DNA of 64,000 nucleotides from Pseudomonas monteilii (GTDB taxonomy: Bacteria > Pseudomonadota > Gammaproteobacteria > Pseudomonadales > Pseudomonadaceae), in assembly GCA_001534745.1 (NCBI GenBank), contig CP013997.1, forward strand, positions 2,542,001 through 2,606,000, in the 5' to 3' direction. The notes under the pieces are model-generated. The model was not told the DNA's origin, did not search any database, and saw only the letters and a program-made list of their open reading frames with translations. Position numbers and translations under genes: made by a program. Shown in pieces: positions 7,838-17,610 of the stretch (position 1 is its first letter; every line of letters begins with the position of its first letter).

Positions 7838-10012
7838 TCAAGGCGCTGCCTGGCTGACCACCGACAGCGGCAGCAGCCCTTGGCCAGCCCTTTCTGCGTC
7901 GTCCAACGCGACCGGATCGCCTGCTTCGACCCTCCCTGCCTCGCGCACTCCCACGACTGGCAACGCATCGGCCGGCATCGGCCGCCCCAGCAGATACCCC
8001 TGCAGCGCATCGCAGCCCAGCTGGGTCAGGAAGTGGCGTTGGCATTCGGTTTCCACACCCTCGGCGACGATGCGCAGCCCCAGCGCCCGTCCCAGGGCGA
8101 CGATGGCCGAGATGATCGCGGCATCGTCGCTGTCGTGTTCCAGGTCACGCACGAAGCCACGGTCGATCTTCAGTTCGTTGGCCGGCAGGCGCTTGAGGTA
8201 CATCAGGCTCGAATAGCCGGTGCCGAAATCATCGATGGACAGATCGACCCCCATGTCGGCGAGCCTGCCGAGCACGGCCAGACTCGCCTCGACATCGTGC
8301 ATCGCCGTGGTCTCGGTGATCTCGAGGGTCAGGCAATTGGCGGGGAGCTGGTTCTGGGCCAAGGCGCGGGCGACGCTGTCGAGCAGCCCGGCATGGCAGA
8401 ACTGGATCGCCGACAGGTTGACCGCGATGCGCCAGCCCTCGAACCCCATGTCCCTCCAGACGCGCATCTGGCGACAAGCCTCGTCCAGCACCCAGGCGCC
8501 GATGGGCACGATCAGCCCGGTCTTTTCGGCCAGACTCACGAAGCGGTCCGGTGACAGCAGGCCCTGCTCCGGGTGTTGCCAGCGCAACAAGGCCTCGGCG
8601 CCGATCGCCACGCCGGAGGCTGCGTCGAACTTGGGCTGGTAATGCAGGCGGAACTGTCCCTCTGCCAGTGCCATCCGCAGGTCCTGGATCAGCTGGACCT
8701 GCAGCCGGGCATTGCTGTTCATCGACGCATCGAAGAACCGATAACCGTTCTTGCCACTGCCCTTGGCGTGGTACATGGCCGCATCGGCGTTGCGCAACAG
8801 CTCGTGCGCGCCCTGACCATTGCCCGGATACACCACGATCCCCAGGCTGGCGGACATGGCCAGGCGCTGGTCGAGCATGTCGAACGGGCGCGACACCAGC
8901 TCCACCTGGAGCGCGGCCAGGTCCAACGCATCGTCGGGGTTCTGCAGGTGCGCCAGCAGCACGAACTCGTCGCCACCGATGCGCGCCAGGGTGTCCCGTG
9001 CCTGCAGGTCGGCGCGCAGCCGTGCCGCCACGGCCTTGAGCACCTGATCGCCCAGGTGATGGCCGTAGGCGTCGTTGATCGGCTTGAAGCCGTCCAGGTC
9101 GATGAACATCAGGGCGAAGCATCCCCCCTGCTCATCGGCCTGCCTGATCGCCTGGTCGATGCGCTCTGTCAACAGTGCCCGGTTGGGCAGGCCGGTCAAG
9201 GCATCGTGCAGGCTCAGCTCGACCAGTTCCTGGTTGGCCTGTGTCAACGAGCGCGCCAGGTGTGCGGTACGCACCTGCATGCGTGCGTCCAGCACCGACG
9301 TCAGCAGGGCCACGGCCATCACCGCCAGGGTCGTGACCAGCACCGTGTAGTACAGCCCGGAACCGCTCAGACCGTCGGCGATCGCGGCGCAGACGCTGCC
9401 TTCGGGAAAGTTGGCGGCCGCCATGCCGGTGTAATGCATGCCGACGATCGCCACCCCCATCAGCACGGCAGCCGCAGCGCGAATCGGGCGCACATAGGGT
9501 GTGTGCTGACGCAGGCGGAACGCGATCCACAGCCCGGCTGCCGAGGCGCCGACGGCGACGGCCAGCGAGGCCATGAACAGGGCCGGGTCGTAGTCGATGC
9601 CTGGCTGCATGCGCAGCGCCGCCATGCCCGTGTAGTGCATGCTGCTGATACCGCTGCCCATGATCAGCGAACCCAGCCCCAGTTGCGTCAGCGGCAACTG
9701 AGGCTGACTGGCCAGCCACAAGGCGAAACCGGAGGACAGCACGGCGATCAGCAGGGATAGCGCGGTCAACCCGAGGTCGTAGCCCAGCTCGATCGGCAAG
9801 CGAAACGCCAGCATGCCGATGAAGTGCATGGACCAGATCCCCACCCCCATCGCCAGCGCGCCACCGCTCATCCAGACATAGGCCACGCGACCGCGCGCCG
9901 TGGCGATTCGGCCACTCAGGTCGAGAGCGGTGTAGGACGCCAGGATCGCCACGCCCAGCGAGATGGCGACCAGTGAAGAGGAATAACTGCCTGTAAGCAT
10001 GCCAAGATCCAC
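7838..10012 (-). CDS. MHYT-GGDEF-EAL c-di-GMP signalling protein (MucR-like)
   Basis: 724-residue inner-membrane protein. Residues about 10-240 are a seven-helix MHYT sensor with three motif copies (SMHFIGM, SMHYTGM, GMHYTGM), thought to bind metal or gas. A GGDEF domain follows with intact RIGGDEF near residue 346. The EAL domain (EALLRW near residue 474) keeps the key elements NLSAIQF, EITETT, DDFGTGYSS, LKIDRGF and AEGVET. Both cyclase and phosphodiesterase activities are therefore possible. The architecture equals P. aeruginosa MucR. Divergent from the Cache-GGDEF gene that starts about 235 bp away. Confidence 0.92.
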   Translation of the reverse strand: MDLGMLTGSYSSSLVAISLGVAILASYTALDLSGRIATARGRVAYVWMSGGALAMGVGIWSMHFIGMLAFRLPIELGYDLGLTALSLLIAVLSSGFALWLASQPQLPLTQLGLGSLIMGSGISSMHYTGMAALRMQPGIDYDPALFMASLAVAVGASAAGLWIAFRLRQHTPYVRPIRAAAAVLMGVAIVGMHYTGMAAANFPEGSVCAAIADGLSGSGLYYTVLVTTLAVMAVALLTSVLDARMQVRTAHLARSLTQANQELVELSLHDALTGLPNRALLTERIDQAIRQADEQGGCFALMFIDLDGFKPINDAYGHHLGDQVLKAVAARLRADLQARDTLARIGGDEFVLLAHLQNPDDALDLAALQVELVSRPFDMLDQRLAMSASLGIVVYPGNGQGAHELLRNADAAMYHAKGSGKNGYRFFDASMNSNARLQVQLIQDLRMALAEGQFRLHYQPKFDAASGVAIGAEALLRWQHPEQGLLSPDRFVSLAEKTGLIVPIGAWVLDEACRQMRVWRDMGFEGWRIAVNLSAIQFCHAGLLDSVARALAQNQLPANCLTLEITETTAMHDVEASLAVLGRLADMGVDLSIDDFGTGYSSLMYLKRLPANELKIDRGFVRDLEHDSDDAAIISAIVALGRALGLRIVAEGVETECQRHFLTQLGCDALQGYLLGRPMPADALPVVGVREAGRVEAGDPVALDDAERAGQGLLPLSVVSQAAP

Positions 10013-10246
10013 GAACGAGGGGCGCGCCGCGGTTCCTTGGCTGGCCTGATGAGGGATCAGTGTACCCAGCCGCTTGCGAAACGCACGCTGATTTGGATGA
10101 ATGATGTCATAGTGCCTCTCAATGGCCAGAAAACGGCGTTTCCGTCCTCATGCCCGCTGGGACGACGCCTGGCTCGGTCGATGGCTCCTTCGCCTTGAAA
10201 AGGTTAAAGTAATGCCTTCACCCTCCCCCCGCTGTTGAGGTCAGGT

Positions 10247-11854
10247 TTGCCGAACGCCAAGCAAGGCCCTCGCCTGACGCTGCGCACGTTGATCCTGTCG
10301 CTGTCTGCATTGACGGCGCTGGTCATGCTCTGCACGAGCTACTTCGCCAGCTACCGGGTCCAGCGGCAACTGCTGATCGATCATGCACTGGAGTCGAATC
10401 GGGTCTATGCCGCAAAGCTGGCCTCGACCACCGAAGCCTTCGTCGTCAGCGCACTCAAGCAGCTGGCCGTCAGTGCCGGCGTCCAGGCGCGCCACATGAA
10501 CGACGACCAGGCCCTGGCCGAGGAAGCCGACCGCCTGCTGCGGCAAAGCAGCGCCTTCAACTCGACCTTCGCGGTGGATGCCCGTGGCGTCATGCGCGCC
10601 ATTTCGCCGGCCGCGCTTCAACCCATGATCGGCCGGCAGTTGCAGACGCCTGGCGCGCGGGAGGCCTTGCACGAACGTCGGCCGATCGTCTCCACTCCCT
10701 ACCTGTCGGTGGCCAACAACCTCGTCGTGGTGATGTCGCAACCGATCTACGGCGCCGATGGGCAGTACCTGGGTTATGTCGGCGGCAGCCTGCACCTGCG
10801 CCAGCACAATATCCTCAACACGTTGCTGGGCGAACAGTTTCACAAGGATGGCTCCTACCTCTATGTGGTCGACCGGCACCTGCGCCTGCTCTATCACCCC
10901 GACGCGGCGCGGGTCGGCACCCAGGTCAAGGGCAACGCCATGCTCGATGAACTGGCCGAGCACACCAGCGGGACGCGCAGCCTGACCAACAGCCAGGGCG
11001 TGCCCATGCTCGCCGGTTTCGCCACTGTGCCCAGTACCGGCTGGGGCGTCGTCGCGCAGCAGCCTCAGGCCATGACCGTGGCACCGCTGCAAGGGCTGGT
11101 GCTGAGCATGCTCGAACTGTCAGCCCCCTTGGTGTTGCTGGGTATCGCGCTGCTCTGGTGGCTGGCCCTGGTCATCGCCCGCCCCCTGTGGCAACTGGCC
11201 GCCGGGGCACGGCAGATGGACCATGTCGACACGCGGGACCACCTGCAGAACGTACGGGCCTGGTATTTCGAGGCCGAAGAGCTCAAGCGTGCGCTGCTGT
11301 TCGGGCTCAACCTGCTGCAGGAACGCATCGGCCGCCTGAGCCATGACGCACAGACCGACCCCTTGACGGGCCTGGTCAACCGGCGCGGACTGGACCATGC
11401 CCTGGCCGTGCTCGGGGCGGAGCGCCGGGGTTTTTCCGTGATCGTCCTGGACGTGGACCACTTCAAGCGGGTCAATGACACCTATGGACACGAGGTTGGC
11501 GACCACGTGCTGCGCCAACTGGCCGAATTGATGCGCGCCGGCTGCCGCGAAGGCGATCTGCTGTGCCGGACAGGTGGCGAGGAGTTCCTCATGCTGCTGC
11601 CAGGCGCGGGTCAGGCCGTGGCGCTGGCGGTGGCCGAACGCCTGCGCCTGTGTGTTGAAGCTGCGCCCATCGAGCCGATCGGCACGGTCACGGTGTCGTT
11701 GGGCGTCGCGCACGGCTCCCCCGACGACCAGCTAGTACCCGCTGATGTGTTGAGCCAGGCGGATCGCGCCCTGTACAGGGCCAAGCGCGGCGGACGCAAT
11801 CAGGTGGTGAGCGGCGACGACCTGCCTCGACGCTCGGCAGACACCCCAGGCTGA
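10247..11854 (+). CDS. Cache-domain diguanylate cyclase
   Basis: About 535 residues. One membrane helix (about 15-38) is followed by a periplasmic double-Cache sensor region (about 40-285), a second helix (LVLLGIALLWWLALVIA), a short HAMP-like linker and a C-terminal GGDEF domain with intact GGEEF near residue 443 and DVDHFKRVND. It should make c-di-GMP in response to a periplasmic ligand. No ATG is well placed. TTG 10247 has GAGG at 10237-10240, and TTG 10235 in the same frame is the alternative. Confidence 0.88.
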   Translation: MPNAKQGPRLTLRTLILSLSALTALVMLCTSYFASYRVQRQLLIDHALESNRVYAAKLASTTEAFVVSALKQLAVSAGVQARHMNDDQALAEEADRLLRQSSAFNSTFAVDARGVMRAISPAALQPMIGRQLQTPGAREALHERRPIVSTPYLSVANNLVVVMSQPIYGADGQYLGYVGGSLHLRQHNILNTLLGEQFHKDGSYLYVVDRHLRLLYHPDAARVGTQVKGNAMLDELAEHTSGTRSLTNSQGVPMLAGFATVPSTGWGVVAQQPQAMTVAPLQGLVLSMLELSAPLVLLGIALLWWLALVIARPLWQLAAGARQMDHVDTRDHLQNVRAWYFEAEELKRALLFGLNLLQERIGRLSHDAQTDPLTGLVNRRGLDHALAVLGAERRGFSVIVLDVDHFKRVNDTYGHEVGDHVLRQLAELMRAGCREGDLLCRTGGEEFLMLLPGAGQAVALAVAERLRLCVEAAPIEPIGTVTVSLGVAHGSPDDQLVPADVLSQADRALYRAKRGGRNQVVSGDDLPRRSADTPG

Positions 11855-11917
11855 AACGAAAGGATCGTAAGGGTTTCCGGTGCGGTCTATCGAAGACGTC
11901 CGAACCAGGAGCCGACG

Positions 11918-12967
11918 ATGCCCTTACCTGCCCGCCTGGGCTTTGCCTGCCAGTACCGCCACCCTCACCGAACTCTGCCGAACAAAGAGCTGGAGGCCCT
12001 TGAGCGCACGTACAACCCTCGCACCACGACCTTGCGCTGGATCAACAGCGCCAGCGTGGAAACGGCACGCGCCAAGCTGCTGGAGGTCGTCAAGCACAAC
12101 CTCGAGGCCCAGCTGCGGCTGCTCAAGCATGTCAACACGCTGCCGCCTGCCTTGCACATGGTGCGCCTGAGCAGCGATCTGCTGCCGTTGTACAGCCACC
12201 CACAGGTGGCCTGGTTCTACCAAGACCCTGCCGTCCAGCGCCTGCTCGAAGCGCGCTTCGCGCGGATCGGCGAATACGCCCGGGAAGCGGATATCCGGCT
12301 GTCGTTCCACCCAGGCCAGTTCTGCGTGCTGGGCTCGGACCGCCCGGAGGTGGTGGAAAACAGCCTGGCCGAGTTCGAGTACCACGCCGACATGATCCGC
12401 ATGATGGGCTATGGCCGGCGCTTCCAGGACTTCAAGTGCAATGTCCACATCGCCGGACGCCTGGGCGTGGCAGGAACACGCGCCGTCTGGCCGCGGTTGT
12501 CGGAGGTGGCGCGCAACACCTTGACCCTGGAGAACGACGAGAAGACCTACGGGGTCGACGATTGCCTGCAACTGGCCGACCTAGCCCCGGTGGTGCTCGA
12601 CATCCATCATTGCTGGATCCACGAGAACGACTACATCGACCCCCACGGTGCCCGAGTGGCACGCATCGTCGACAGCTGGCGCGACGTGCGACCGACCATG
12701 CACTACTCGCAACCCCCGGAACGCCTGCAGGCCTTGGGCTTCGATGCCGACCACAAGCTGGAAATGCCCGCGCTGCTGGAGCAGGTCAACAAGCGCGACC
12801 TGTACCTGCACAGCGAACGGATGTGGAACGACTGGACCAATCGCTACGCGCTGGAATTCCTGGACCGGTTCGACATGATGTTCGAGGCCAAGCACAAGAA
12901 CCTGGCAACCCTGGAGTTCTACGAGCGTTACCAGAAGCCAGCCATGGCCGATCACGGCGCCGCCTGA
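11918..12967 (+). CDS. uvsE: UV damage endonuclease (UvdE/UvsE family)
   Basis: 349-residue protein starting at ATG 11918 behind AGGAG (11907-11911). The start LGFACQYR, the segment LSSDLLPLYSH and the metal-ligand motifs SFHPGQFCVLGS, TLENDEK, LDIHHCWI and HSERMW are those of the TIM-barrel UV-damage endonuclease family, which nicks 5' of photoproducts as an alternative to UvrABC repair. The length fits bacterial members with a long C-terminus. It sits alone between the cyclase and ParA genes. Confidence 0.86.
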   Translation: MPLPARLGFACQYRHPHRTLPNKELEALERTYNPRTTTLRWINSASVETARAKLLEVVKHNLEAQLRLLKHVNTLPPALHMVRLSSDLLPLYSHPQVAWFYQDPAVQRLLEARFARIGEYAREADIRLSFHPGQFCVLGSDRPEVVENSLAEFEYHADMIRMMGYGRRFQDFKCNVHIAGRLGVAGTRAVWPRLSEVARNTLTLENDEKTYGVDDCLQLADLAPVVLDIHHCWIHENDYIDPHGARVARIVDSWRDVRPTMHYSQPPERLQALGFDADHKLEMPALLEQVNKRDLYLHSERMWNDWTNRYALEFLDRFDMMFEAKHKNLATLEFYERYQKPAMADHGAA

Positions 12968-12987
12968 ACACGCCTGTCGCCCTCCGG

Positions 12988-13015
12988 CAGCCCTGGACGC
13001 TCGCGCTCAGGGCTG
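12988..13015 (+). terminator. Possible terminator after uvsE
   Basis: Perfect 8-bp inverted repeat CAGCCCTG (12988-12995) / CAGGGCTG (13008-13015) with a 12-nt loop, 20 bp past the uvsE stop. No T-run follows, so it may be a weak terminator or only an mRNA 3' hairpin. Confidence 0.4.
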
Positions 13016-13041
13016 CACAGCCGAAGACGCTTGTCTTAAAA

Positions 13042-13059
13042 CTGTCATCTCCACGTCAT
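13042..13059 (+). promoter_or_regulatory. PHO-box-like direct repeat upstream of parA-like gene
   Basis: CTGTCAT (13042-13048) and ACGTCAT (13053-13059) are 7-bp direct repeats separated by 4 bp, the spacing of a PhoB box. The first half matches the consensus fully and the second matches 5 of 7. A further CTGTCAC lies at 13073-13079. The site is about 67 bp upstream of the ParA-type start codon. Binding is inferred from sequence only. Confidence 0.45.
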
Positions 13060-13125
13060 AACCTCTTTCCCACTGTCACACCCGTCATCTCCGGGCCCAC
13101 GGGCTCTTCATGGAAGGCACCTCCG

Positions 13126-13899
13126 ATGCGCCGTGTCGTTTTCAATCAAAAAGGGGGCGTGGGCAAGTCCAGCATCGCCTGCAACCTGGCCGCGTGCAGC
13201 GCTGCGCAAGGCTATCGAACACTGCTGGTCGACCTCGACGCCCAAGCCAATGCCACCCACTACCTCACCGGCTTGAGCGGCGAACAGGTCCCCTCGGGCA
13301 TTGCCGATTTCTTCAAGCAGACACTCGCGGGCAAGGCGGCCGGCCTGAAGAACCGTGTCGCGATCACCGAGACCCGGCACGATCACCTGCACCTGGTGAC
13401 CGCCAGCGCCGAGCTGCTCGACCTGCAGCCACGGCTGGAGAGCAAGTTCAAGATCAACAAGCTGCGCAAGCTGCTGCTGGAGTTGTCCGAAGAGTACGAA
13501 CGCATCTACATCGACACGCCACCCGCGCTGAATTTCTATGCGTTCAGCGCCTTGGTCGCCGCCGATCGGCTGCTGATTCCCTTCGACTGCGACCGCTTTT
13601 CCCATCAGGCCCTGCTGCAGGTGATGGCGCATGCCGAGGAACTGCGTCAGGACCACAACGAAGCGCTGGTGGTCGAAGGTATCGTGATCAATCAGTTCGA
13701 TGGGCGCACGGCACTGCATTCGACACTGGTGGCGCAATTGATCACGGAAGGCCTGCCGGTGCTGCCTGCGTACCTGAGCCATTCGGTAAAGATGCGCGAC
13801 TCCCACGAGCATTCCCTGCCGTTGGCCCAGCTGGCGCCGCGGCATCGCCTGACCCAGGAGTTCTTCGCCCTGCTCGAGTGCCTGGAGCACCGCGCCTGA
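13126..13899 (+). CDS. Orphan ParA/MinD-type ATPase
   Basis: 257-residue ParA-family ATPase starting at ATG 13126 behind GGAAGG. The deviant Walker A motif KGGVGKSS is at residues 9-16, followed by LLVDLDAQANAT (Walker A') and YIDTPPALNF (Walker B). No ParB, parS-like repeats or replication genes are nearby, so it is not the chromosomal par locus. A role in positioning some other cargo is possible. A PHO-box-like repeat lies upstream. Confidence 0.85.
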   Translation: MRRVVFNQKGGVGKSSIACNLAACSAAQGYRTLLVDLDAQANATHYLTGLSGEQVPSGIADFFKQTLAGKAAGLKNRVAITETRHDHLHLVTASAELLDLQPRLESKFKINKLRKLLLELSEEYERIYIDTPPALNFYAFSALVAADRLLIPFDCDRFSHQALLQVMAHAEELRQDHNEALVVEGIVINQFDGRTALHSTLVAQLITEGLPVLPAYLSHSVKMRDSHEHSLPLAQLAPRHRLTQEFFALLECLEHRA

Positions 13900-14077
13900 G
13901 TGACGCCGCCGTGCGAAAAAGACGAACCCTCTGCACCCCCGTCGGTCGATAGCAAAAGGGCATCATCGAGGCGCCGGAACTCGGGCACGCCGGGCGGTGC
14001 GTGCCGGACCGGTGGACGCCTCACCCGCGCTCGAGGGATGCCTGTTCATTTTCTATCCTCTGGCAAAGTGGGGCTTC

Positions 14078-15895
14078 ATGAACGATTCTTCGACGACACG
14101 ATGGCAGCAGGCGGACCCGGCGCGTGACGCCGATGGGTATCTGCCGCTGGAAGCCTATGGCGCCCTGGGCGATGGCCGCTCGGTGGCCCTCGTAGGCTGG
14201 GATGGCAGCATCGACTGGTGGTGCGTGCCGCACATGGATTCGCCGCCACTGTTCGATCGCATCCTGGCCCCCCAGACGGGCGGGTATTTCCAGCTCCGTC
14301 CTCAGGGCACCTTCAGCGTGGCACGCCGCTACCTGCCCGGCAGCAACGTGCTGGAAACCCTGTTCAGCACGGCAGGCGGCAAGGCGCGCGTCACCGAATC
14401 GCTCAACAGCGGCCCAGCCGGGCGTCTGCCCTGGGCGGAGCTGGCGCGTCGCGTGGAGTGCCTCGAAGGCACCGTGACCTTCGAAGTGGACATGGCGTTC
14501 GGCACCCAGGCTAACAAGATCGCGCCTTACCTGACCCCCAACGACAATGGCTGCGTGTTCCATGCAGGCAAGGTGCTCGGCACCTTCCTGCACAGCCGCC
14601 ATACCCGCGTCGAACGCCTCGATGACCTGGGTTTGAAGGCCTACATCACCCTGCAACAGGGCCAGCGCGAGGTGGTGGCCCTGGTCGCCGGGTATGACGA
14701 GCCTTTGGTGGTACCGCCGCTGGACCTGATCGACGCGCGGATCGATGGCTCCGACAAGGAATGGCGACAGTGGTCCGAAGGCCTGCTCTACGAGGGTGAC
14801 GACCATGCCTTGGTCGTGCGCAGCGCGTTGGCGCTGAAGCTGCTGCTGTCCTCCCCCAGCGGCTCGATCATGGCGGCCGCGACCACCTCCCTGCCCGAGC
14901 GCATCGGTGGCGACAAGAACTACGACTACCGCTTCGCCTGGGTACGCGATGCGGGTTACACCATCGAAGCGTTCATCGGCATCGGCGCGCTGCCCGAGGC
15001 CCAGGCCGCGTTCAAGTGGCTGCTCAAACGCCTGGGCGAGCACGGTCCACAGGTCTGCTATACGCTGGATGGCTGCCTGGGCAAGACCTCCTCGCCCATC
15101 GACCTGCCCGGCTACAAGCATTCCCCGCCCATCGTCGGCAACCGTGCGGTGGACCAGCATCAGCATGGCATCTTCGGCGACATCTTCGAGACCGCGCGCT
15201 GCTTCATCGACAAGGGCAACATCCTCGATGCGTCCAGTGCCATGGTGCTGTCAGGGCTGGCCGACCGCTGCGCCGACAGCTGGCGCCTGGCCGACTGCGG
15301 CATCTGGGAGCTGCCCGAAGCACGTCACTACACCATGTCGAAGATCAGCTGCTGGCAGGCCTTGAGCCGAGCGGTGGAACTGGCCGATGGCGGGCACCTG
15401 CCCACCACCTGCCGCGACCGCTGGAACCGCGAGCGTCAGCGGGTCTATGAATGGATCGAAACCCACTGCTGGAGCGAGCGCCGCCAGGCGTACGCCTTCT
15501 ATCAGGGGAGCGACGACGTGGATGCCTCCCTGGCCTTGGCCGTGCGCTTCGGCTATCCCAACAAGGAACGCCTGCGGTCCACCCTGGAGGCCATCGACGA
15601 CGAGCTGCGCCATGGCGCCTTCCACTACCGCTACAGCCATGTGCACGAAGAAGAGGCCTGCTTCCTGGCCTGTACGTTCTGGATGGTGCAGGCCTTCAAC
15701 CTGCTGGGCGAAGGCGAGCGCGCGCGCCGGATGTTCGACCAGGCGATCGCAGGCCTGCACCGCGGCGTCGGGATCTATGCAGAAATGGTGGAGGCCGACA
15801 CGGGGCACTTCCTGGGCAACCTTCCGCAAGGGTTGACGCACCTGGCGCTGCTGGGCGCAGCGTGCAGCCTGGCGGGGATCAATCCGGAGCGTTGA
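14078..15895 (+). CDS. Glycoside hydrolase family 15 protein
   Basis: 605-residue protein. The N-terminal beta-sandwich begins with YLPLEAYGALGDGRSVALVGWDGSIDWWC. An (alpha/alpha)6 barrel follows, with the GH15 motifs GGDKNYDYRFAWVRDAGYT near residue 285, SSPIDLPGYKHSPP and GIWELPEARHYTMSK. There is no signal peptide, so it is cytoplasmic. Family members act as glucoamylases or trehalases, and the substrate here is not predictable. The start follows a weak purine stretch, so it is moderately certain. Confidence 0.88.
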   Translation: MNDSSTTRWQQADPARDADGYLPLEAYGALGDGRSVALVGWDGSIDWWCVPHMDSPPLFDRILAPQTGGYFQLRPQGTFSVARRYLPGSNVLETLFSTAGGKARVTESLNSGPAGRLPWAELARRVECLEGTVTFEVDMAFGTQANKIAPYLTPNDNGCVFHAGKVLGTFLHSRHTRVERLDDLGLKAYITLQQGQREVVALVAGYDEPLVVPPLDLIDARIDGSDKEWRQWSEGLLYEGDDHALVVRSALALKLLLSSPSGSIMAAATTSLPERIGGDKNYDYRFAWVRDAGYTIEAFIGIGALPEAQAAFKWLLKRLGEHGPQVCYTLDGCLGKTSSPIDLPGYKHSPPIVGNRAVDQHQHGIFGDIFETARCFIDKGNILDASSAMVLSGLADRCADSWRLADCGIWELPEARHYTMSKISCWQALSRAVELADGGHLPTTCRDRWNRERQRVYEWIETHCWSERRQAYAFYQGSDDVDASLALAVRFGYPNKERLRSTLEAIDDELRHGAFHYRYSHVHEEEACFLACTFWMVQAFNLLGEGERARRMFDQAIAGLHRGVGIYAEMVEADTGHFLGNLPQGLTHLALLGAACSLAGINPER

Positions 15896-16063
15896 GACGC
15901 AGACAGCGGGCTGGGGCTTCGGCCCAGGCTCGCGCTGTCGTACTCCATCGCGGTGCTGGGCCTATGAGCCCTGTCGGCTCGAGCGCGATCAGTCTGGCGT
16001 CCTCATGGCGTGACGCCAGACACCTGCGCTGCACGCAGACTCAACCGAACGTCGAACCCAGGA

Positions 16064-16357
16064 TCAGGACTCGAACCCCTCGACGATGATCACCTCGGCT
16101 TTCGCCACGCCCTGGCGATGCTGGCAGGCCTCTTGGTACGCCGCAGACCGGTAGCACGCCAGGGCCTGCTCGTAGCTGTCGAACTCGATCACCACGCTAC
16201 GCTGCGGCGTCGGCCGTCCCTCCAGTGCCTCACTACGCCCACCCCGGGCCAGGAACCGTCCCCCGTAGGCAGTGAACGCGGCGGGCGCACGCTGGGTGTA
16301 CTGCTGGTACTGCTGCGGGTCGGTCACATCGACGTGGGCGATCCAGTAGGCCTTCAT
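16064..16357 (-). CDS. DUF1330 domain protein
   Basis: 97-residue soluble protein with the ferredoxin-like DUF1330 pattern: MKAYWIAHVDVTDPQQY at the start, GGRFLARGG in the middle, RSVVIEFDSYEQALACYRS and a short C-terminal strand. Often a dimeric protein of unknown function. It is divergent from the ribBA paralogue, with about 78 bp between starts. A palindrome in that gap could control both. Confidence 0.82.
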   Translation of the reverse strand: MKAYWIAHVDVTDPQQYQQYTQRAPAAFTAYGGRFLARGGRSEALEGRPTPQRSVVIEFDSYEQALACYRSAAYQEACQHRQGVAKAEVIIVEGFES

Positions 16358-16389
16358 GAGGCAGCGCTCCTATGGGCGGTGTATTTGTG

Positions 16390-16404
16390 TATGATGGTAT
16401 ACCA
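16390..16404 (+). promoter_or_regulatory. Promoter -10 and palindromic operator upstream of ribBA paralogue
   Basis: TATGAT (16390-16395) looks like a -10 element and runs into the perfect palindrome TGGTATACCA (16395-16404). The form T-GGT-N-ACC-A is typical of FadR/FCD-type GntR operators. A one-mismatch copy, TGGAATACCA, lies upstream of the ABC operon at 17611, again beside TATGAT. No GntR gene is in the window. Confidence 0.5.
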
Positions 16405-16435
16405 CAAAACACCCCTGTGACAGGTGAGCATGCCC

Positions 16436-17542
16436 ATGGCTTTCAACCGCATCGAAGAACTGCTCGACGACTATCGACAAGGCAAGATGGTCCTGCTGGT
16501 GGACGACGAAGACCGGGAGAACGAAGGCGATCTGCTGATCGCTGCCGAGCGCTGCGATGCCTCGGTGATCAACTTCATGGCGCGAGAAGCCCGTGGGCTG
16601 ATCTGCCTGACCCTGACCGACGAGCATTGCCAGCGACTGGGCCTGGAGCAGATGGTGCCCAGCAACGGCAGCGCGTTCAGCACGGCCTTCACCGTGTCGA
16701 TCGAGGCGGCCGAGGGGGTCACCACCGGGATCTCCGCCGCCGACCGGGCCCGCACCGTGGCCGCCGCGATGGCACCCGATGCCCGCCCTGAAGACCTGGT
16801 GCAACCGGGTCACATCTTCCCGCTGCGCGCGCGCGAAGGCGGTGTGCTGACCCGCGCCGGGCATACCGAGGCCGGTTGCGACCTGGCCCGCCTGGCCGGC
16901 TTCACCCCGGCGTCGGTCATCGTCGAGGTGCTCAACGACGACGGCAGCATGGCGCGCCGCCCGGACCTGGAAGTGTTCGCCGCACGCCATGGCATCAAGA
17001 TCGGCACCATTGCCGACCTCATCCACCACCGCCTGAGTACCGAGCACACCATCGAACGCATCGGCGAACGGGAACTGCCGACCGTGCATGGCACCTTCCG
17101 CCTGGTGACTTACGAGGACCGCATCGAAGGGGGTGTGCACATGGCCATGGTGATGGGCGAGATCCACCGTGACCAGCCGACCCTGGTACGCGTGCACGCC
17201 ATCGATCCGCTGCGTGACCTGGTGGGTGCCGAATACGCGGGGCCTGCAAACTGGACGCTATGGGCGGCCCTGGAGCGGGTCGCCGCCGAAGGGGCCGGCG
17301 TGGTGGTCGTGCTGGCCAACCACGAGTCGTCGCAAGCGCTGCTCGAACGGGTCCCCCACTTGACCCAGCCTCCCCGCCCCTACCAGCGGGGCCAGGTGAA
17401 GACCTATTCTGAAGTGGGGACCGGTGCGCAGATCCTGCAGGATCTGGGCGTGGGCAAGCTCCGTCACCTGGGGCCACCGCTCAAGTACGCGGGATTGGCC
17501 GGTTATGAGCTGGAGGTGGTCCAGAGCATTCCGTTCGCCTGA
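16436..17542 (+). CDS. ribB: RibBA-like 3,4-dihydroxy-2-butanone-4-phosphate synthase with degenerate cyclohydrolase half
   Basis: 368-residue riboflavin-pathway protein. The N-terminal half (to about residue 205) is a complete DHBP synthase: [44 protein letters not shown] and the Glu-containing end. The C-terminal half has the GTP cyclohydrolase II outline ([25 protein letters not shown]) but lacks the three zinc cysteines of the CDC motif; [11 protein letters not shown] occupies that place. It should therefore make only DHBP from ribulose-5-phosphate. AGGTG at 16422-16426 favours ATG 16436 over the in-frame ATG 16430. No FMN riboswitch is visible. It lies outside any rib cluster, next to an ABC importer. 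Confidence 0.87.
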   Translation: MAFNRIEELLDDYRQGKMVLLVDDEDRENEGDLLIAAERCDASVINFMAREARGLICLTLTDEHCQRLGLEQMVPSNGSAFSTAFTVSIEAAEGVTTGISAADRARTVAAAMAPDARPEDLVQPGHIFPLRAREGGVLTRAGHTEAGCDLARLAGFTPASVIVEVLNDDGSMARRPDLEVFAARHGIKIGTIADLIHHRLSTEHTIERIGERELPTVHGTFRLVTYEDRIEGGVHMAMVMGEIHRDQPTLVRVHAIDPLRDLVGAEYAGPANWTLWAALERVAAEGAGVVVVLANHESSQALLERVPHLTQPPRPYQRGQVKTYSEVGTGAQILQDLGVGKLRHLGPPLKYAGLAGYELEVVQSIPFA

Positions 17543-17610
17543 CGGACAGGTGCGCGGAAAGACCGGTCACCAGAGTGATGGCCGGTCGCCAACAATGCTT
17601 GCGAAAAGTT

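Noticed and set aside
13126..13899. Chromosomal or plasmid partition locus
   Set aside because: No ParB, no parS-like repeats and no replication or division neighbours accompany the ParA-type gene.
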